The notes under the pieces are model-generated. The model worked only from the letters and a program-made list of their open reading frames with translations. It was not told the DNA's origin and did no database searches. The position numbers were made by a program, and so were the translations under genes. 64,000 nt of DNA from Aurantiacibacter xanthus (lineage in GTDB: Bacteria > Pseudomonadota > Alphaproteobacteria > Sphingomonadales > Sphingomonadaceae), in assembly GCF_003584015.1 (NCBI RefSeq), contig NZ_QXFM01000142.1, forward strand, positions 1 to 64,000, read 5' to 3'. The number at the start of each line of letters is the position of its first letter. The stretch's first letter is position 1. Positions 36,550-46,183 of this stretch are shown one piece after another.

Positions 36550-37678
36550 GGCTGCCACGATGGAAGCGAAAGCCGGGCCGCTGCTGCTGCCGCTCGATGG
36601 CTGGCACCGCGACAAGGGCGGGCGGATGGTCGAGTTCGCGGGCTATGCCATGCCGATCCAGTATGAAGGGATCATGGCCGAGCACGAGTGGACCCGCACC
36701 AGCGCGAGCCTGTTCGATGTCAGCCACATGGGCCAGCTTACGGTGGCCGGACCGGGCGCGGGGGCGGCGCTCGAAAAGCTGCTCCCGGCCGATCTTGGTG
36801 CGCTGAAGGAATGCCGCACGCGCTACTCGCTGCTGCTGGCTGAGGATGGCGGGATTCTTGACGATCTGCTCATCACCCGCACCGGCGAGGATTCGTTTCG
36901 GCTGGTGGTGAACGGTGCGACCAAGCACGACGATATCGCCTATCTGCGCGCCAATCTGCCCGAGGAGGTGACGCTTGCCTATCACAGCGAGATGGCGCTG
37001 ATCGCGCTGCAAGGCCCGCTGGCCGCCTCGGTGCTTGACGATCTGCTGCCGGGCATTGCCGATGCGCTGCCGTTCATGTCCTCGGCCAGCCGCGGCGGCC
37101 TCGACACGCACCTGATCGTGTGCCGCTCGGGCTATACCGGCGAGGACGGGTTCGAGATCGCCGTGCCTGCCGACAAGGCGGTGAAGCTGGCCGATGCGCT
37201 GCTGGCCGATCTGCGGGTAAAGCCCGCCGGTCTCGGCGCGCGCGACAGTCTGCGGCTTGAGGCGGGCCTCCCGCTGTACGGGCACGACATGACTGCCAGC
37301 ACCGATCCGGTCAGCGCCGATCTCGCTTTCGCCATCTCCAAGCGGCGGCGCGAGGAGGGGGGCTTTGCCGGGGCCGAGACGATCCTGCCGCTGCTGGCCG
37401 CAGGCGCGCCGAGCAAGCGCGTCGGTCTCGCCATCGAGGGCAGGGCGCCCGCACGCGAAGGTGCGACGATCATGGCGGGCGACCGCGTGGTCGGCGTCGT
37501 GACCTCGGGTGGACATTCGCCCACGCTCGGGCGGCCCGTGGCCATGGGCCAGGTCGAGGCAGGCCTCGCCACCGATGGCACCCAGCTTGAAATCGACGTG
37601 CGCGGCCGCAAGCTTGCCGCCACGGTCGCACCGCTTCCCTTCGTTCCCCACAACTACCGCCGCCAAGGAGGAAAATAA
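36542..37678 (+). CDS. gcvT: Aminomethyltransferase (glycine cleavage T protein)
   Basis: 378 residues from the ATG at 36542, overlapping the metalloprotease stop. T protein releases ammonia from aminomethyl-GcvH and passes the carbon to tetrahydrofolate. Seen here: [55 protein letters not shown] and [18 protein letters not shown]. The stop TAATG overlaps the gcvH start. Standard length. Confidence 0.96.
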   Translation: MTEAATMEAKAGPLLLPLDGWHRDKGGRMVEFAGYAMPIQYEGIMAEHEWTRTSASLFDVSHMGQLTVAGPGAGAALEKLLPADLGALKECRTRYSLLLAEDGGILDDLLITRTGEDSFRLVVNGATKHDDIAYLRANLPEEVTLAYHSEMALIALQGPLAASVLDDLLPGIADALPFMSSASRGGLDTHLIVCRSGYTGEDGFEIAVPADKAVKLADALLADLRVKPAGLGARDSLRLEAGLPLYGHDMTASTDPVSADLAFAISKRRREEGGFAGAETILPLLAAGAPSKRVGLAIEGRAPAREGATIMAGDRVVGVVTSGGHSPTLGRPVAMGQVEAGLATDGTQLEIDVRGRKLAATVAPLPFVPHNYRRQGGK

Positions 37679-38052
37679 TGACCCGCTACTTCACCGAAGA
37701 CCACGAATGGATCGAGGTCGAGGGCAGCAATGCCACCGTGGGGATCACCGATCACGCTCAGGAGCAACTGGGCGATATCGTCTTCGTCGAGGTGCCCGCA
37801 GCAGGCACTGCCGTGGCCAAGGGCAAGGAAGCCGCCGTGGTGGAATCGGTCAAGGCGGCGAGCGACGTCTACAGCCCGATCACCGGTGAAGTGACCGAAG
37901 GCAATGCCGCGCTGGAAGAGGACCCCGCGCTGGTCAACACCGCCGCCGAGACCGACGGCTGGTTCTTCAAGGCCACCATTGCCGACACGTCCGAACTCGA
38001 AGGGCTGATGGACGCCGAAGCCTACGCCGCCTTCTGCGCCGATCTCGACTAA
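37678..38052 (+). CDS. gcvH: Glycine cleavage H protein
   Basis: 124 residues, the lipoyl carrier of glycine cleavage. The lipoylation lysine is Lys 59 in [15 protein letters not shown], and [12 protein letters not shown] and [20 protein letters not shown] are family signatures. It should be modified by LipB (1443-2093) and LipA. An AGGAGG Shine-Dalgarno lies just before the TAATG junction with gcvT. Confidence 0.97.
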   Translation: MTRYFTEDHEWIEVEGSNATVGITDHAQEQLGDIVFVEVPAAGTAVAKGKEAAVVESVKAASDVYSPITGEVTEGNAALEEDPALVNTAAETDGWFFKATIADTSELEGLMDAEAYAAFCADLD

Positions 38053-38066
38053 CACGAGGCAAGTCC

Positions 38067-39425
38067 ATGCGTTATCTTCCGCTTACCCCGGCTGACCGGG
38101 GCGATATGCTGTCGGCTATCGGTGCCTCTTCGATCGAGGCGCTGTTTGCCGATGTGCCCTCAGCCGCGCTGCTCGACGGGCCGATTGAGAGCCTGCCGGG
38201 CCACGCCAGCGAAATGGCGGTGGAACGGCACATGGCGCGGCTCGCGGGCCAGAACACGGCTGCCGGGGAGGCTCCGTTCTTCCTCGGTGCCGGGGCCTAT
38301 CGCCACCATGTGCCCGCCTCGGTCGATCATCTGATCCAGCGCGGCGAGTTCCTCACCGCCTATACGCCCTACCAGCCGGAAATCGCGCAGGGCACGCTGC
38401 AGATGCTGTTCGAGTTCCAGACGCAGGTCGCCCGGCTTTACGGCTGCGACATTGCCAATGCCTCGATGTACGACGGCTCGACCGCGGCCTGGGAGGCGGT
38501 GGCCATGGCGCGCCGCATCACCAAGCGTGGCAAGGCGCTGCTCTCGCCCGGTCTGCATCCGCACTATGCGGGCAATATCAAGACCATGGCAAAGTTCACC
38601 GGCGACCAGATCGTGTATGATGCGCCCAGCCTCAGCGCCGATGCGGGCGAGGATGCGCTGATCGCCCAGATCGACGGCGAAACGTCGTGCGTGATGGTGC
38701 AATATCCCGACATTCTGGGCCGCCTGCCCGATCTCGCCAAGATCGCCGAAGCGGCCCACGCACAAGGTGCGCTGCTGGTGGCGGTCGTCACCGAGCCGGT
38801 CGCGCTCGGCGCGATCCGCTCGCCGGGTGAGCTGGGGGCGGACATCGTCGTCGGTGAGGGCCAGTCGATTGGCGTCGGCCTGCAGTTCGGCGGGCCGTAC
38901 CTCGGCCTGTTCGCCTGCCGCTCGGAGCACGTGCGGCATATGCCGGGCAGGCTCTGCGGCGAGACCGTCGATGCGAGCGGCAAGCGCGGCTTCGTGCTGA
39001 CGTTGAGCACGCGCGAGCAGCATATCCGGCGCGAGAAGGCGACCAGCAACATCTGCACCAATTCGGGGCTCTGCGCGCTGGCCTTCTCGATCCATATGAC
39101 CCTGCTCGGCGGCACGGGCCTCGCGGCGCTGGCGGCGGAAAACCACCGGCTGGCCTGCCTCGCGGCTGACAAGCTGGCCGAACTGCCGGGTGTTTCGGTG
39201 CTGAACGACAGCTTCTTCAACGAGTTCTGCCTCGTGCTGCCGACCGACGCGCGCGCTTTGGTGCGCGATCTTGCGCTTGACGGCGTGCTGGCGGGCGTTT
39301 CGCTCGGGCGGCTCTATCCGGGTGAGGAGGGGCTCGCCAACGGGCTGCTCGTCGCCGTCACCGAAACCACCAGCGAGGACGATATCGACGCCCTTGTCAC
39401 CGCTATCCGGGAGAAACTTGCATGA
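38067..39425 (+). CDS. gcvPA: Glycine dehydrogenase (decarboxylating) subunit 1
   Basis: 452 residues, the N-terminal half of the P protein in its split (alpha-2 beta-2) form. Segments such as [38 protein letters not shown] and [14 protein letters not shown] are characteristic. It decarboxylates glycine with GcvPB and PLP. The stop overlaps the gcvPB start at 39422. The 3' end matches the usual [15 protein letters not shown]. Confidence 0.96.
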   Translation: MRYLPLTPADRGDMLSAIGASSIEALFADVPSAALLDGPIESLPGHASEMAVERHMARLAGQNTAAGEAPFFLGAGAYRHHVPASVDHLIQRGEFLTAYTPYQPEIAQGTLQMLFEFQTQVARLYGCDIANASMYDGSTAAWEAVAMARRITKRGKALLSPGLHPHYAGNIKTMAKFTGDQIVYDAPSLSADAGEDALIAQIDGETSCVMVQYPDILGRLPDLAKIAEAAHAQGALLVAVVTEPVALGAIRSPGELGADIVVGEGQSIGVGLQFGGPYLGLFACRSEHVRHMPGRLCGETVDASGKRGFVLTLSTREQHIRREKATSNICTNSGLCALAFSIHMTLLGGTGLAALAAENHRLACLAADKLAELPGVSVLNDSFFNEFCLVLPTDARALVRDLALDGVLAGVSLGRLYPGEEGLANGLLVAVTETTSEDDIDALVTAIREKLA

Positions 39426-40972
39426 ACGCGAACCCCTCCGGCTGGCGTCCGTCCACCCCCGAGGCCGTCACTCTCGATGGCGAAGGCGCGCCCACCAGCA
39501 CGGGCAACCGGGCGCTGATGCTCGAAGAAGGGCTGATTTTCGAAATCGGTTCACTCAACAATTGCGGCGTCGACCTGCCAACCCCTTCGGCAGAGACGTC
39601 CACCCGGCTGGGCGGGATGTCACGATCTACCCCTCCCGCCCTGCCGGGGTTAAGCGAACCCGAAATGGTGCGGCACTACACGCGCCTCTCGCGCCAGAAC
39701 TATGCCATCGACCTTGGCCTGTTCCCGCTCGGCAGCTGCACGATGAAGCACAACCCGCGGCTTAACGAGAAGGTCGCGCGGATGGCCGGCTTTGCCGATC
39801 TGCACCCGCTCCAGCCGATGAACTCGATTCAGGGCGCGCTTGGCGTGATCGACGAGCTGGCGCACTGGCTGGTGACGCTCACCGGTATGCATTCGGTGGC
39901 GATGAGCCCCAAGGCCGGTGCCCATGGCGAACTGTGCGGGGTCCTGTGCATTCGCGCCGCGCTCGAAGCACGGGGCGATCCGCGCGAGGTGATGCTGGTG
40001 CCGAGCTCGGCGCATGGCACCAACCCCGCCACCGCCGCCTTCGCCGGCTACAAGGTCGAGGCGATCCCGGCGGGTGACGACGGGCGCATCGACTTCGCAG
40101 CACTCAAGGCGCGGCTCGGGCCGGACGTGGCGGGGCTGATGATCACCAACCCCAACACCTGCGGCCTGTTCGAGCGCGACATGATCGCGATCTGCGAGGC
40201 GGTCCACGCGGCGGGCGGCTATGTCTACTGCGACGGGGCGAACTTCAACGCCATCGTCGGGCGCGTGCGGCCGGGCGATCTCGGCATCGACGCCATGCAC
40301 ATCAACCTGCATAAAACCTTCTCCACCCCGCACGGCGGCGGCGGGCCGGGCTCGGGGCCGGTGGTGCTGTCGGAGGCGCTCGCGCCCTATGCGCCCTTGC
40401 CCTACGTCACCAAGGCGGCGGACGGCAGCTTCGAGCTGGTCGAGGAAGGCGACGAAGGCGCGGGCGAGAGCTTTGGCCGGATGGCGGCGTTTCACGGGCA
40501 GATGGGCATGTTCACCCGCGCGCTCGCCTATATCCTGTCGCACGGGGCCGATGGCCTGGCACAGGTGTCGGGCGACGCGGTGCTTAACGCCAACTATGTG
40601 CTGCGCGCATTGGAAGACGTGATGGAGGCGCCCTTTGCCCATGCCGGGCCGTGCATGCACGAGGCGCTGTTCTCCGACGAGGGCTTTGCCAAGGGCTTCT
40701 CGACGCTCGACGTGGCCAAGGCGCTGATCGACGAGGGTTTTCACCCGATGACGGTCTATTTCCCGCTGGTGGTCCACGGCGCGATGCTGATCGAGCCGAC
40801 CGAATGCGAGAGCAAGGCCGCGCTCGACGAGTTCATCGGCGCGCTGCGCGGGATTGTCGAGCGGGCCAGGGCGGGGGACGAAGCGCTGCACCTTGCCCCC
40901 TTGTACGCGCCGCGCGCGAGGCTCGACGAGACGGCGGCGGCGCGCAAGCCGAAGCTGGTGTGGTCGGACTAG
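39422..40972 (+). CDS. gcvPB: Glycine dehydrogenase (decarboxylating) subunit 2
   Basis: 516 residues, the PLP-binding half of the split P protein. The PLP lysine is Lys 298 in [18 protein letters not shown]. Other signatures are [35 protein letters not shown] and NPNTCGLFE. It ends the gcv operon. A short palindromic repeat region follows. Confidence 0.97.
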   Translation: MNANPSGWRPSTPEAVTLDGEGAPTSTGNRALMLEEGLIFEIGSLNNCGVDLPTPSAETSTRLGGMSRSTPPALPGLSEPEMVRHYTRLSRQNYAIDLGLFPLGSCTMKHNPRLNEKVARMAGFADLHPLQPMNSIQGALGVIDELAHWLVTLTGMHSVAMSPKAGAHGELCGVLCIRAALEARGDPREVMLVPSSAHGTNPATAAFAGYKVEAIPAGDDGRIDFAALKARLGPDVAGLMITNPNTCGLFERDMIAICEAVHAAGGYVYCDGANFNAIVGRVRPGDLGIDAMHINLHKTFSTPHGGGGPGSGPVVLSEALAPYAPLPYVTKAADGSFELVEEGDEGAGESFGRMAAFHGQMGMFTRALAYILSHGADGLAQVSGDAVLNANYVLRALEDVMEAPFAHAGPCMHEALFSDEGFAKGFSTLDVAKALIDEGFHPMTVYFPLVVHGAMLIEPTECESKAALDEFIGALRGIVERARAGDEALHLAPLYAPRARLDETAAARKPKLVWSD

Positions 40973-41014
40973 GCGGGGCGGAGTAGGTCCGACGCCTAGG
41001 CAGACATATCAGGG

Positions 41015-41100
41015 TCGTCGCCCCGTGCTTGAGACGGGGCTTGGCTCCCTTCGGGAACGAACGGAAAGGAAGAAAGCCTGACCCCGGATCAAGTCCGGGG
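41015..41100. repeat. Family C palindromes downstream of gcvPB
   Basis: CCCCGTGCTTGAGACGGGGC lies at 41021-41040, inside a 32-bp copy (41015-41046) of the repeat that also flanks the GIY-YIG gene. A second perfect palindrome, CCCCGGATCAAGTCCGGGG, lies at 41082-41100. Both can form hairpins and would serve as a stop for the gcv operon. The 230 bp from gcvPB to the GIY-YIG remnant hold no gene. Confidence 0.7.
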
Positions 41101-41170
41101 TGACGAGGGTGGGCATAACTGCAGCTTACTTCCCAAGCCCGGTCATGCGTGGGGCTGGCGGCCATCCCCT

Positions 41171-41204
41171 CATCGTCACCCCGTGCTTGACACGGGGCTT
41201 GGCT
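41171..41204. repeat. Left inverted repeat of the GIY-YIG unit
   Basis: A 34-bp sequence built on CCCCGTGCTTGACACGGGG and ending GGCTTGGCT. It is the reverse complement of 41549-41582 with one mismatch; the inner 26 bp (41179-41204) match perfectly. Each copy contains its own palindrome. The final stop codon of the GIY-YIG frame (41203-41205) lies in its last bases. Confidence 0.85.
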
Positions 41205-41514
41205 ACTTCTGCTCAGGCTCGGGTGCGAACCATTGCTCCCAAAGATCGTCCCATTCGGGATTGTCGGCCTCGATCAAGGCGAACTTCCATTCGCGCCGCC
41301 ATTTCTTGACCAGCTTCTAGCGGATGATGGCGCCTTCGATGGTCTCGTGGCGTTCGACATGGACAAGCCGCCTCTTTGCGAAATCAGCGACATGGCGCGA
41401 ACCCTTACCCTCGCGATGCTGACAAACGCGGGCGAGCGCATCTGCGGTCACGCCGACATACATCCCGCCGCGATAGCGGTTGGCCATGATGTAGACCCAG
41501 CCACCTTTCCCCAT
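41203..41514 (-). pseudogene. GIY-YIG endonuclease interrupted by an in-frame amber codon
   Basis: Reading from 41514, GGWVYIMANRYRGGMYVGVT gives the GIY and YIG-like motifs (VYI, YVG). ARVCQHREGKGSRHVADFAK supplies the conserved Arg and His, and HETIEGAIIR follows. A TAG stands at 41317-41319. The same frame then continues for 37 codons (KLVKKWRREWKFALIEADNP, EWDDLWEQWF, APEPEQK) to a stop at 41203. Relatives read ...REK.KKW here, so the TAG replaces the glutamate codon, which is the metal-binding catalytic residue. A single GAG to TAG change would explain it. Confidence 0.85.
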
Positions 41515-41548
41515 GCGCCGGGTATCGCGCCAAATCGGAAGAAAGAAA

Positions 41549-41582
41549 AGCCAAGCCCCGTGTCAAGCACGGGGCGACGATG
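41549..41582. repeat. Right inverted repeat of the GIY-YIG unit
   Basis: Reverse-complement partner of 41171-41204, with 26 perfect inner bases (41549-41574) and 33 of 34 overall. The two repeats bracket the GIY-YIG remnant, leaving 34 bp between its start codon and this repeat. Confidence 0.85.
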
Positions 41583-41684
41583 CTATGTGCTGTGGCATGG
41601 CTGCTTTCGCGGGATTGCGAGGAAAACCGATTGACCGCTAACGCCTCCATTGCGGTCATTGGGAACATTTTGCAAGTTGGGGAG

Positions 41685-42035
41685 ATGAAGGGTCCATTTC
41701 AGAGCATCCGTGTCGCTATCGACAAGGAATGGATTAGGGTTGGCTGGGCAGGTATGCCCACGCTGCGCCATCATCTGATCGCCTTTGCGCCTGCCGCCAT
41801 CTTGCTTCTGCCAGCGATGATTTTGGAACAATGGTCGTATGCGCTGGGTGTACCAACGCTTGTAGTTGGTTTTCTTGCTTACGCGGTCATAATCATTTGG
41901 ATACATATTCGTCGGATGAATGGTGTGGGAGCGTTCTCCACTTCTCGTTCGGAACGCGTTGCCCGACGCAGCAATCGCAGGCGCGCTCAGCAGCGGCTTG
42001 ATGAAAATAAGTCTCGAAGCGAAGACGGCAGCTAA
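41685..42035 (+). CDS. Small membrane protein, function unknown
   Basis: 116 residues if translation starts at the ATG at 41685 (MKGPFQSIRVAIDKEWIRVG). The frame is open from 41580, but that start lies in a repeat. Two hydrophobic segments (about residues 33-50 AFAPAAILLLPAMILEQW and 54-72 LGVPTLVVGFLAYAVIIIWI) precede a basic tail (RSNRRRAQQRLDENKSR). The base composition is lower in GC than the flanking genes, hinting at transfer along with the GIY-YIG unit. No family recognised. Confidence 0.5.
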   Translation: MKGPFQSIRVAIDKEWIRVGWAGMPTLRHHLIAFAPAAILLLPAMILEQWSYALGVPTLVVGFLAYAVIIIWIHIRRMNGVGAFSTSRSERVARRSNRRRAQQRLDENKSRSEDGS

Positions 42036-42278
42036 CCACCCCAGTCCCGGTCATTCGATCGCAGGACCAACTTCCCGATAGCGGACGATCGTTCACGTGC
42101 GAGTATATCCACCGGACCTAGAAAGCGGCGGGGCCGGAAACTGGCCGCTTTCCTACACGCGCCAAGCGCAGGCATAAGAGCGAAGGCCCTGCGCCTGCGC
42201 TCTTTCCCATCGTCGATTTCCTGCGGCTTTGCGGTGCTTTTTTGACCCGGAGCTTTTTCTCTCCAGGACACTGTCACA

Positions 42279-42304
42279 CCTGTCACACCTTAGGGTGTGA
42301 CAGG
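42279..42304 (-). terminator. Hairpin at the end of rimO
   Basis: CCTGTCACACC (42279-42289) and GGTGTGACAGG (42294-42304) form an 11-bp perfect stem with a 4-nt loop, directly after the rimO stop on the minus strand. A neighbouring partial copy (CTGTCACACC at 42271) could form an alternative stem. No U tract follows immediately. The rest of 42036-42305 shows nothing. Confidence 0.55.
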
Positions 42305-42305
42305 G

Positions 42306-43670
42306 TCAGGCAATGACCCCGAACAGGTCGTGCGCGTCGGCGTCCTCGACCTCGACGCTTACGAAGTCGCCCGGTTGCAGGTCCGCGGGGACGTTGCGCA
42401 GGAACACCGCGCCGTCGATCTCGGGTGCATCGGCCTGCGAGCGGCCTGTTGCGCCGACATCGCCGTCCTCGTCGGGCTCGCCCACCTCGTCGATGATGAC
42501 GGGGATCACCTTGCCGACCTTCGCCGCCAGCTTGGCGGCGCTGATCCGCTCGGTCACTTCCATGATCCGGGCGTAGCGCTCCTCCTTCACCTCCTCGGGC
42601 ACCGGATCGGGCAGGGCATTGGCCTGCGCCCCCGCGACCGGTTCGAACCGGAACGCGCCGACGCGGTCGAGCTGGGCCTCTTCGAGCCAGTCGAGCAGGT
42701 ACTGGAAGTCCTCCTCGGTCTCGCCGGGGAAGCCGACCACGAAGGAAGAGCGTACCGCGATCTGGGGGCAGGTGGCGCGCCAGCTCTTCAGCCGTTCGAG
42801 CACCTTGGCCTCGTTGGCCGGCCGCTTCATCGCCTTGAGCACCTTGGGCGCGGCGTGCTGGAACGGGATATCGAGATAGGGCGTGAGCAGCCCTTCGGCC
42901 ATCAGCGGGATCACCGCGTCGACGTGCGGGTAGGGGTAGACGTAGTGCAGCCGGGTCCACGGCGTCGCGCCGTCGGGCGTGCGCAGCTGGCCCAGTTCGC
43001 GGGCGAGGTCGGTCATATGCGCGCGGACCGGGTGGCCCTTCCACATGCGCTCCTCGTGGCGGGTGTCCACGCCATAGGCCGAGGTATCCTGACTGATCAC
43101 CAGCAGCTCGCGTGTGCCCGCCGCGACCAGCTTCTCCGCCTCGCGCAGCACGGCGTCGATGCGGCGGCTGGCGAGTTTTCCGCGCAGCTGCGGGATGATG
43201 CAGAAGGCACAGGAGTGGTTGCAGCCCTCCGAAATCTTCAGATAGCTGTAGTGGCGCGGGGTCAGCTTGATGTCGGGTTGGGGAATGAGGTCCACAAAGG
43301 GCCCCTGCGTCGGCGGGGCGGCTTCGTGGACCGCTTCGACCACATCCTCGTACTGATGCGCGCCGGTGATCGCCAGCACCTCGGGGAAGCGCGCGCGGAT
43401 TGCGTCCGCCTCGTCGCCCATGCAGCCGGTTACGATCACGCGGCCGTTCTCGGCGATCGCCTCACCGATCGCTTCGAGGCTTTCCTCTTTCGCGCTGTCG
43501 AGGAAGCCGCAGGTGTTGACCAGCACCACGTCGGCCCCGGCATAGTCGGGGCTCATGGCATAGCCATCGGCGCGGAGCCGGGTGAGAATGCGCTCGGAAT
43601 CGACCAGCGCCTTGGGGCAGCCGAGCGAGACCATGCCGATGCGCTTGGGATCTGGAATTTGGGTAGCCAT
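42306..43670 (-). CDS. rimO: Ribosomal protein S12 methylthiotransferase
   Basis: 454 residues. RimO methylthiolates an aspartate of ribosomal protein S12. The N-terminal UPF0004 domain has [17 protein letters not shown] and [16 protein letters not shown]. The radical-SAM motif is [18 protein letters not shown] (CxxxCxxC). The C-terminal TRAM domain is present ([20 protein letters not shown]), and [11 protein letters not shown] distinguishes RimO from MiaB. It is divergent from the DUF1761 gene. Confidence 0.95.
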   Translation of the reverse strand: MATQIPDPKRIGMVSLGCPKALVDSERILTRLRADGYAMSPDYAGADVVLVNTCGFLDSAKEESLEAIGEAIAENGRVIVTGCMGDEADAIRARFPEVLAITGAHQYEDVVEAVHEAAPPTQGPFVDLIPQPDIKLTPRHYSYLKISEGCNHSCAFCIIPQLRGKLASRRIDAVLREAEKLVAAGTRELLVISQDTSAYGVDTRHEERMWKGHPVRAHMTDLARELGQLRTPDGATPWTRLHYVYPYPHVDAVIPLMAEGLLTPYLDIPFQHAAPKVLKAMKRPANEAKVLERLKSWRATCPQIAVRSSFVVGFPGETEEDFQYLLDWLEEAQLDRVGAFRFEPVAGAQANALPDPVPEEVKEERYARIMEVTERISAAKLAAKVGKVIPVIIDEVGEPDEDGDVGATGRSQADAPEIDGAVFLRNVPADLQPGDFVSVEVEDADAHDLFGVIA

Positions 43671-43743
43671 TATCGCAGCGCCCCTACACCCGATGGCCGC
43701 GATGCGCTAGATGGGCGCTGCTTGTGAGAAAAGGAGCCGAGCG

Positions 43744-44157
43744 ATGGGCAATATCAACCTGCTGGCGGTGCTGGTCGGAACCGCGGTGTTCTGGCTGTTG
43801 GGCGCGGTCTGGTACGGGCCGCTGTTCGGCAGGGCGTGGCGCAGGATGAACGGCATCAACGGGCGGATGGTGAAGGATGCCACCCGCACGACCAACCCGA
43901 TGTGGCTTATCATGCTGCTGAGCTTCGCCTTCGAGATGGTGGTGGTGCTGATGCTCGGCCACCTGATTGCGCGGACCAATCCGGCGCCGCACGTGATCAT
44001 GATGATGGCCACCGGCCTCGCCGTGGCGGTGATGACCCCGGCGCTGGGGATCAACTATCTCTACCAGATGCGCCCCGGAAAGCTGTTCGCCATCGATGCG
44101 GGCTATTTTGTGGTCGGCATGGCGCTGGTCGGGGGCGCGTTTATCCTGCTGGGCTGA
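43744..44157 (+). CDS. DUF1761 membrane protein
   Basis: 137 residues from the ATG at 43744, preceded by GGAG. About four membrane segments (LLAVLVGTAVFWLLGAVWYG; LIMLLSFAFEMVVVLMLGHL; HVIMMMATGLAVAVMTPALG; AIDAGYFVVGMALVGGAFIL) and the YGPLFGRAW motif after the first fit DUF1761. Function unknown. Confidence 0.8.
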   Translation: MGNINLLAVLVGTAVFWLLGAVWYGPLFGRAWRRMNGINGRMVKDATRTTNPMWLIMLLSFAFEMVVVLMLGHLIARTNPAPHVIMMMATGLAVAVMTPALGINYLYQMRPGKLFAIDAGYFVVGMALVGGAFILLG

Positions 44158-44183
44158 GCGGATGTGGGGTTAGAGGACGCGGC

Positions 44184-45248
44184 TCAGCCCTCGCTCTCGG
44201 TTGGCGCGCAGGGGAGAATTTCGACCACGATGTCGCCTGCCTGCAGCGCATCGGTTTCCGGCTCCCAGAACCCGCAGGCGCGGCCATTGCGATAGATCCG
44301 CATTCCGCGTCCGCCGGTCGCCAGCGTGCTCAGCGGCTTGCCGATCTCATCGGGCCGCACCGGCCGTTCAACCAGCTGCACCCGGCCCGTCACCGAGGCG
44401 AGGTCGGCCAGATATTCGGCGATATGCGCCCCGCGCGCGCTGCCCGCCAGCAGCAGCCCGGTAAAGCGCACTGGGTTGATCACGTTATCGGCGCCCGCCT
44501 GCCGCGCCAGCAGCTCGTTGTCGGCAGCGCGCACCACCACGCTGATCGGCACGTTGGGGGCCAGATGGCGCGCGGTCAGCACGATCAGGATCGAGGCATC
44601 GTCACGCCCCGCCGAGACGAGCACGGTTTGCGCCTGGTCGATCCGCACCGCGCGCAGATTGTCGTCGCGCGTGGCATCGGCCTCGATCACGTTGCAGCCC
44701 ATCGTTTCGGCGTGGCTGAGCCGTTCGGACGAGGTGTCCATCACCACGATGCAGGCCGGGTCGGTCCCGCGCTCGATCAGCTCCTCGACCGCTTCCTTGC
44801 CGGATACGCCGAACCCCAGCACCACGACGTGGTTCGACAACTGTTCCTGAATGCGGGCCATGCGGAACTTCTCCCAAGATCGCTTGATGAGGAAATTGTA
44901 GGCGGTGCCCACGAAGATAAACAGCACGGCAAAGCGCACCGGGGTCACGATCACCGCCTCGACCAGCCGGGCGCGGTCGGAGATGGGGGCGATATCGCCG
45001 AACCCCGTGGTGGTGATCGAGATCATGGTGAAATAGACCACGTCGAGAAAGCTGACGTGGCCATCGGCATTGTCGATCAGGCCGTCGCGGTCCCACCAGT
45101 GGATCATCACCACCAGCATGATCAGCGCCAGCGCAACCGAAAGCCGGATGCCGAGATCGCCCCAGACCGGTATCTGCACCGCGCGGCGCAGCGGGGAATA
45201 GCGGCGTTTGTGGTCGGTGACGCGCTTGGGAGGATGGTCTTCGGACAT
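44184..45248 (-). CDS. Potassium channel with TrkA-N/RCK domain
   Basis: 354 residues from the ATG at 45248. Two membrane helices flank a pore loop with the filter TTTGFGDI (two-TM channel architecture). This is followed by a cytoplasmic Rossmann-fold RCK domain (HVVVLGFGVSGKEAVEELIE, VIEADATRDDNLRAVRIDQA) and a C-terminal RCK-C-like part. It should pass K+ under ligand control. It is transcribed in the same direction as surE, 20 bp downstream. Confidence 0.9.
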   Translation of the reverse strand: MSEDHPPKRVTDHKRRYSPLRRAVQIPVWGDLGIRLSVALALIMLVVMIHWWDRDGLIDNADGHVSFLDVVYFTMISITTTGFGDIAPISDRARLVEAVIVTPVRFAVLFIFVGTAYNFLIKRSWEKFRMARIQEQLSNHVVVLGFGVSGKEAVEELIERGTDPACIVVMDTSSERLSHAETMGCNVIEADATRDDNLRAVRIDQAQTVLVSAGRDDASILIVLTARHLAPNVPISVVVRAADNELLARQAGADNVINPVRFTGLLLAGSARGAHIAEYLADLASVTGRVQLVERPVRPDEIGKPLSTLATGGRGMRIYRNGRACGFWEPETDALQAGDIVVEILPCAPTESEG

Positions 45249-45267
45249 GCCTGATCCTCCCTTCATG

Positions 45268-46023
45268 TCATCCGCCGAACTGCTCCGCAAGGCGGCCGAT
45301 GGCGGCGTGGTCGGTGAGGTCCAGCTGAAGCGGCGTCACCGCCACGAACTTTTCCGCCACCGCTTCCAGATCGGTGCCGCGATCGAGCGTGTGCTCCATC
45401 TCTTCGAGCCCGAACCAGTAGTAGTTGCGCCCGCGCGGATCGGTGCCCTCGACGACGCTGCCGCGGGCATAGTCGTGAAAGCCCTGCCGCACCACACGGA
45501 TACCGCGCACCGCATCGGGCGCGCAGGCGGGGAAGTTCACGTTGACGAGCGTGCGCTTGGCCATGGGTGTGGCCATCAGCGGCTTCAGCACCTTCGGGCC
45601 CCATTCCTCGGCCACGGCGAAGCTGCGGCCCATGTCGCGAAAGGCCTGACTGAGCGCGATGGCCGGAATGCCCGCCAGCGCGGCCTCCATCGCCGCCGAG
45701 ACGGTGCCCGAATAGGTGATGTCGTCGGCGAGGTTCTCGCCCGAGTTGATGCCGGACAGCACGAGGTCGGGCATCTGCTCGGCAAACAGCTTGCGCAGCG
45801 CGAGGTTCACTGAATCACTTGGCGTGCCGGTGACTGAGTAGCGCCTGTCGCCGTGTTCACGCAGCCGCACCGGGCTGTGCAGGGTGAGCGAATGGCCCGC
45901 GCCCGACTGCTCCTCCGCCGGGGCGCAGACCCACACGTCGTCGCTCAGCGTGCGGGCGATCTGTTCGAGCAGGGCGAGGCCGGGAGCGTGGATGCCGTCG
46001 TCGTTGGTGAGGAGGATGCGCAA
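45268..46023 (-). CDS. surE: 5'/3'-nucleotidase SurE
   Basis: 251 residues. SurE dephosphorylates nucleoside monophosphates with a divalent metal. RILLTNDDGIHAPGL carries the metal-binding Asp-Asp, followed by VCAPAEEQSGAGHSLTL and VLSGINSGENLADDITYSGT. The start is taken as a TTG at 46023 because AAGGAA lies about 10 nt upstream and the protein then begins right at the conserved strand. A second TTG at 46047 would add eight residues. Confidence 0.93.
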   Translation of the reverse strand: MRILLTNDDGIHAPGLALLEQIARTLSDDVWVCAPAEEQSGAGHSLTLHSPVRLREHGDRRYSVTGTPSDSVNLALRKLFAEQMPDLVLSGINSGENLADDITYSGTVSAAMEAALAGIPAIALSQAFRDMGRSFAVAEEWGPKVLKPLMATPMAKRTLVNVNFPACAPDAVRGIRVVRQGFHDYARGSVVEGTDPRGRNYYWFGLEEMEHTLDRGTDLEAVAEKFVAVTPLQLDLTDHAAIGRLAEQFGG

Positions 46024-46061
46024 AATGTGTCTTTCCTTGATCAGCAACTATGTCCGCTCAT

Positions 46062-46164
46062 CCTGAGCTTGTCGAAGGATTGTTCTTTTGTTTTATCCTG
46101 ATGCGAGCGCCAGAAGAAAAGCGGTCGTTGGCCCTTGGCCAGCTTCGCTACTGACAAGCTCAGG
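46062..46164. repeat. Inverted repeat, family B, second copy
   Basis: CCTGAGCTTGTCGAAGG at 46062-46078 is identical to the left arm at 14760. The right arm near 46152-46164 (TGACAAGCTCAGG) is imperfect. It lies between serS and surE, which are transcribed in the same direction. Confidence 0.65.
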
Positions 46165-46183
46165 ACGAGCGGGGGTGGTTTGC

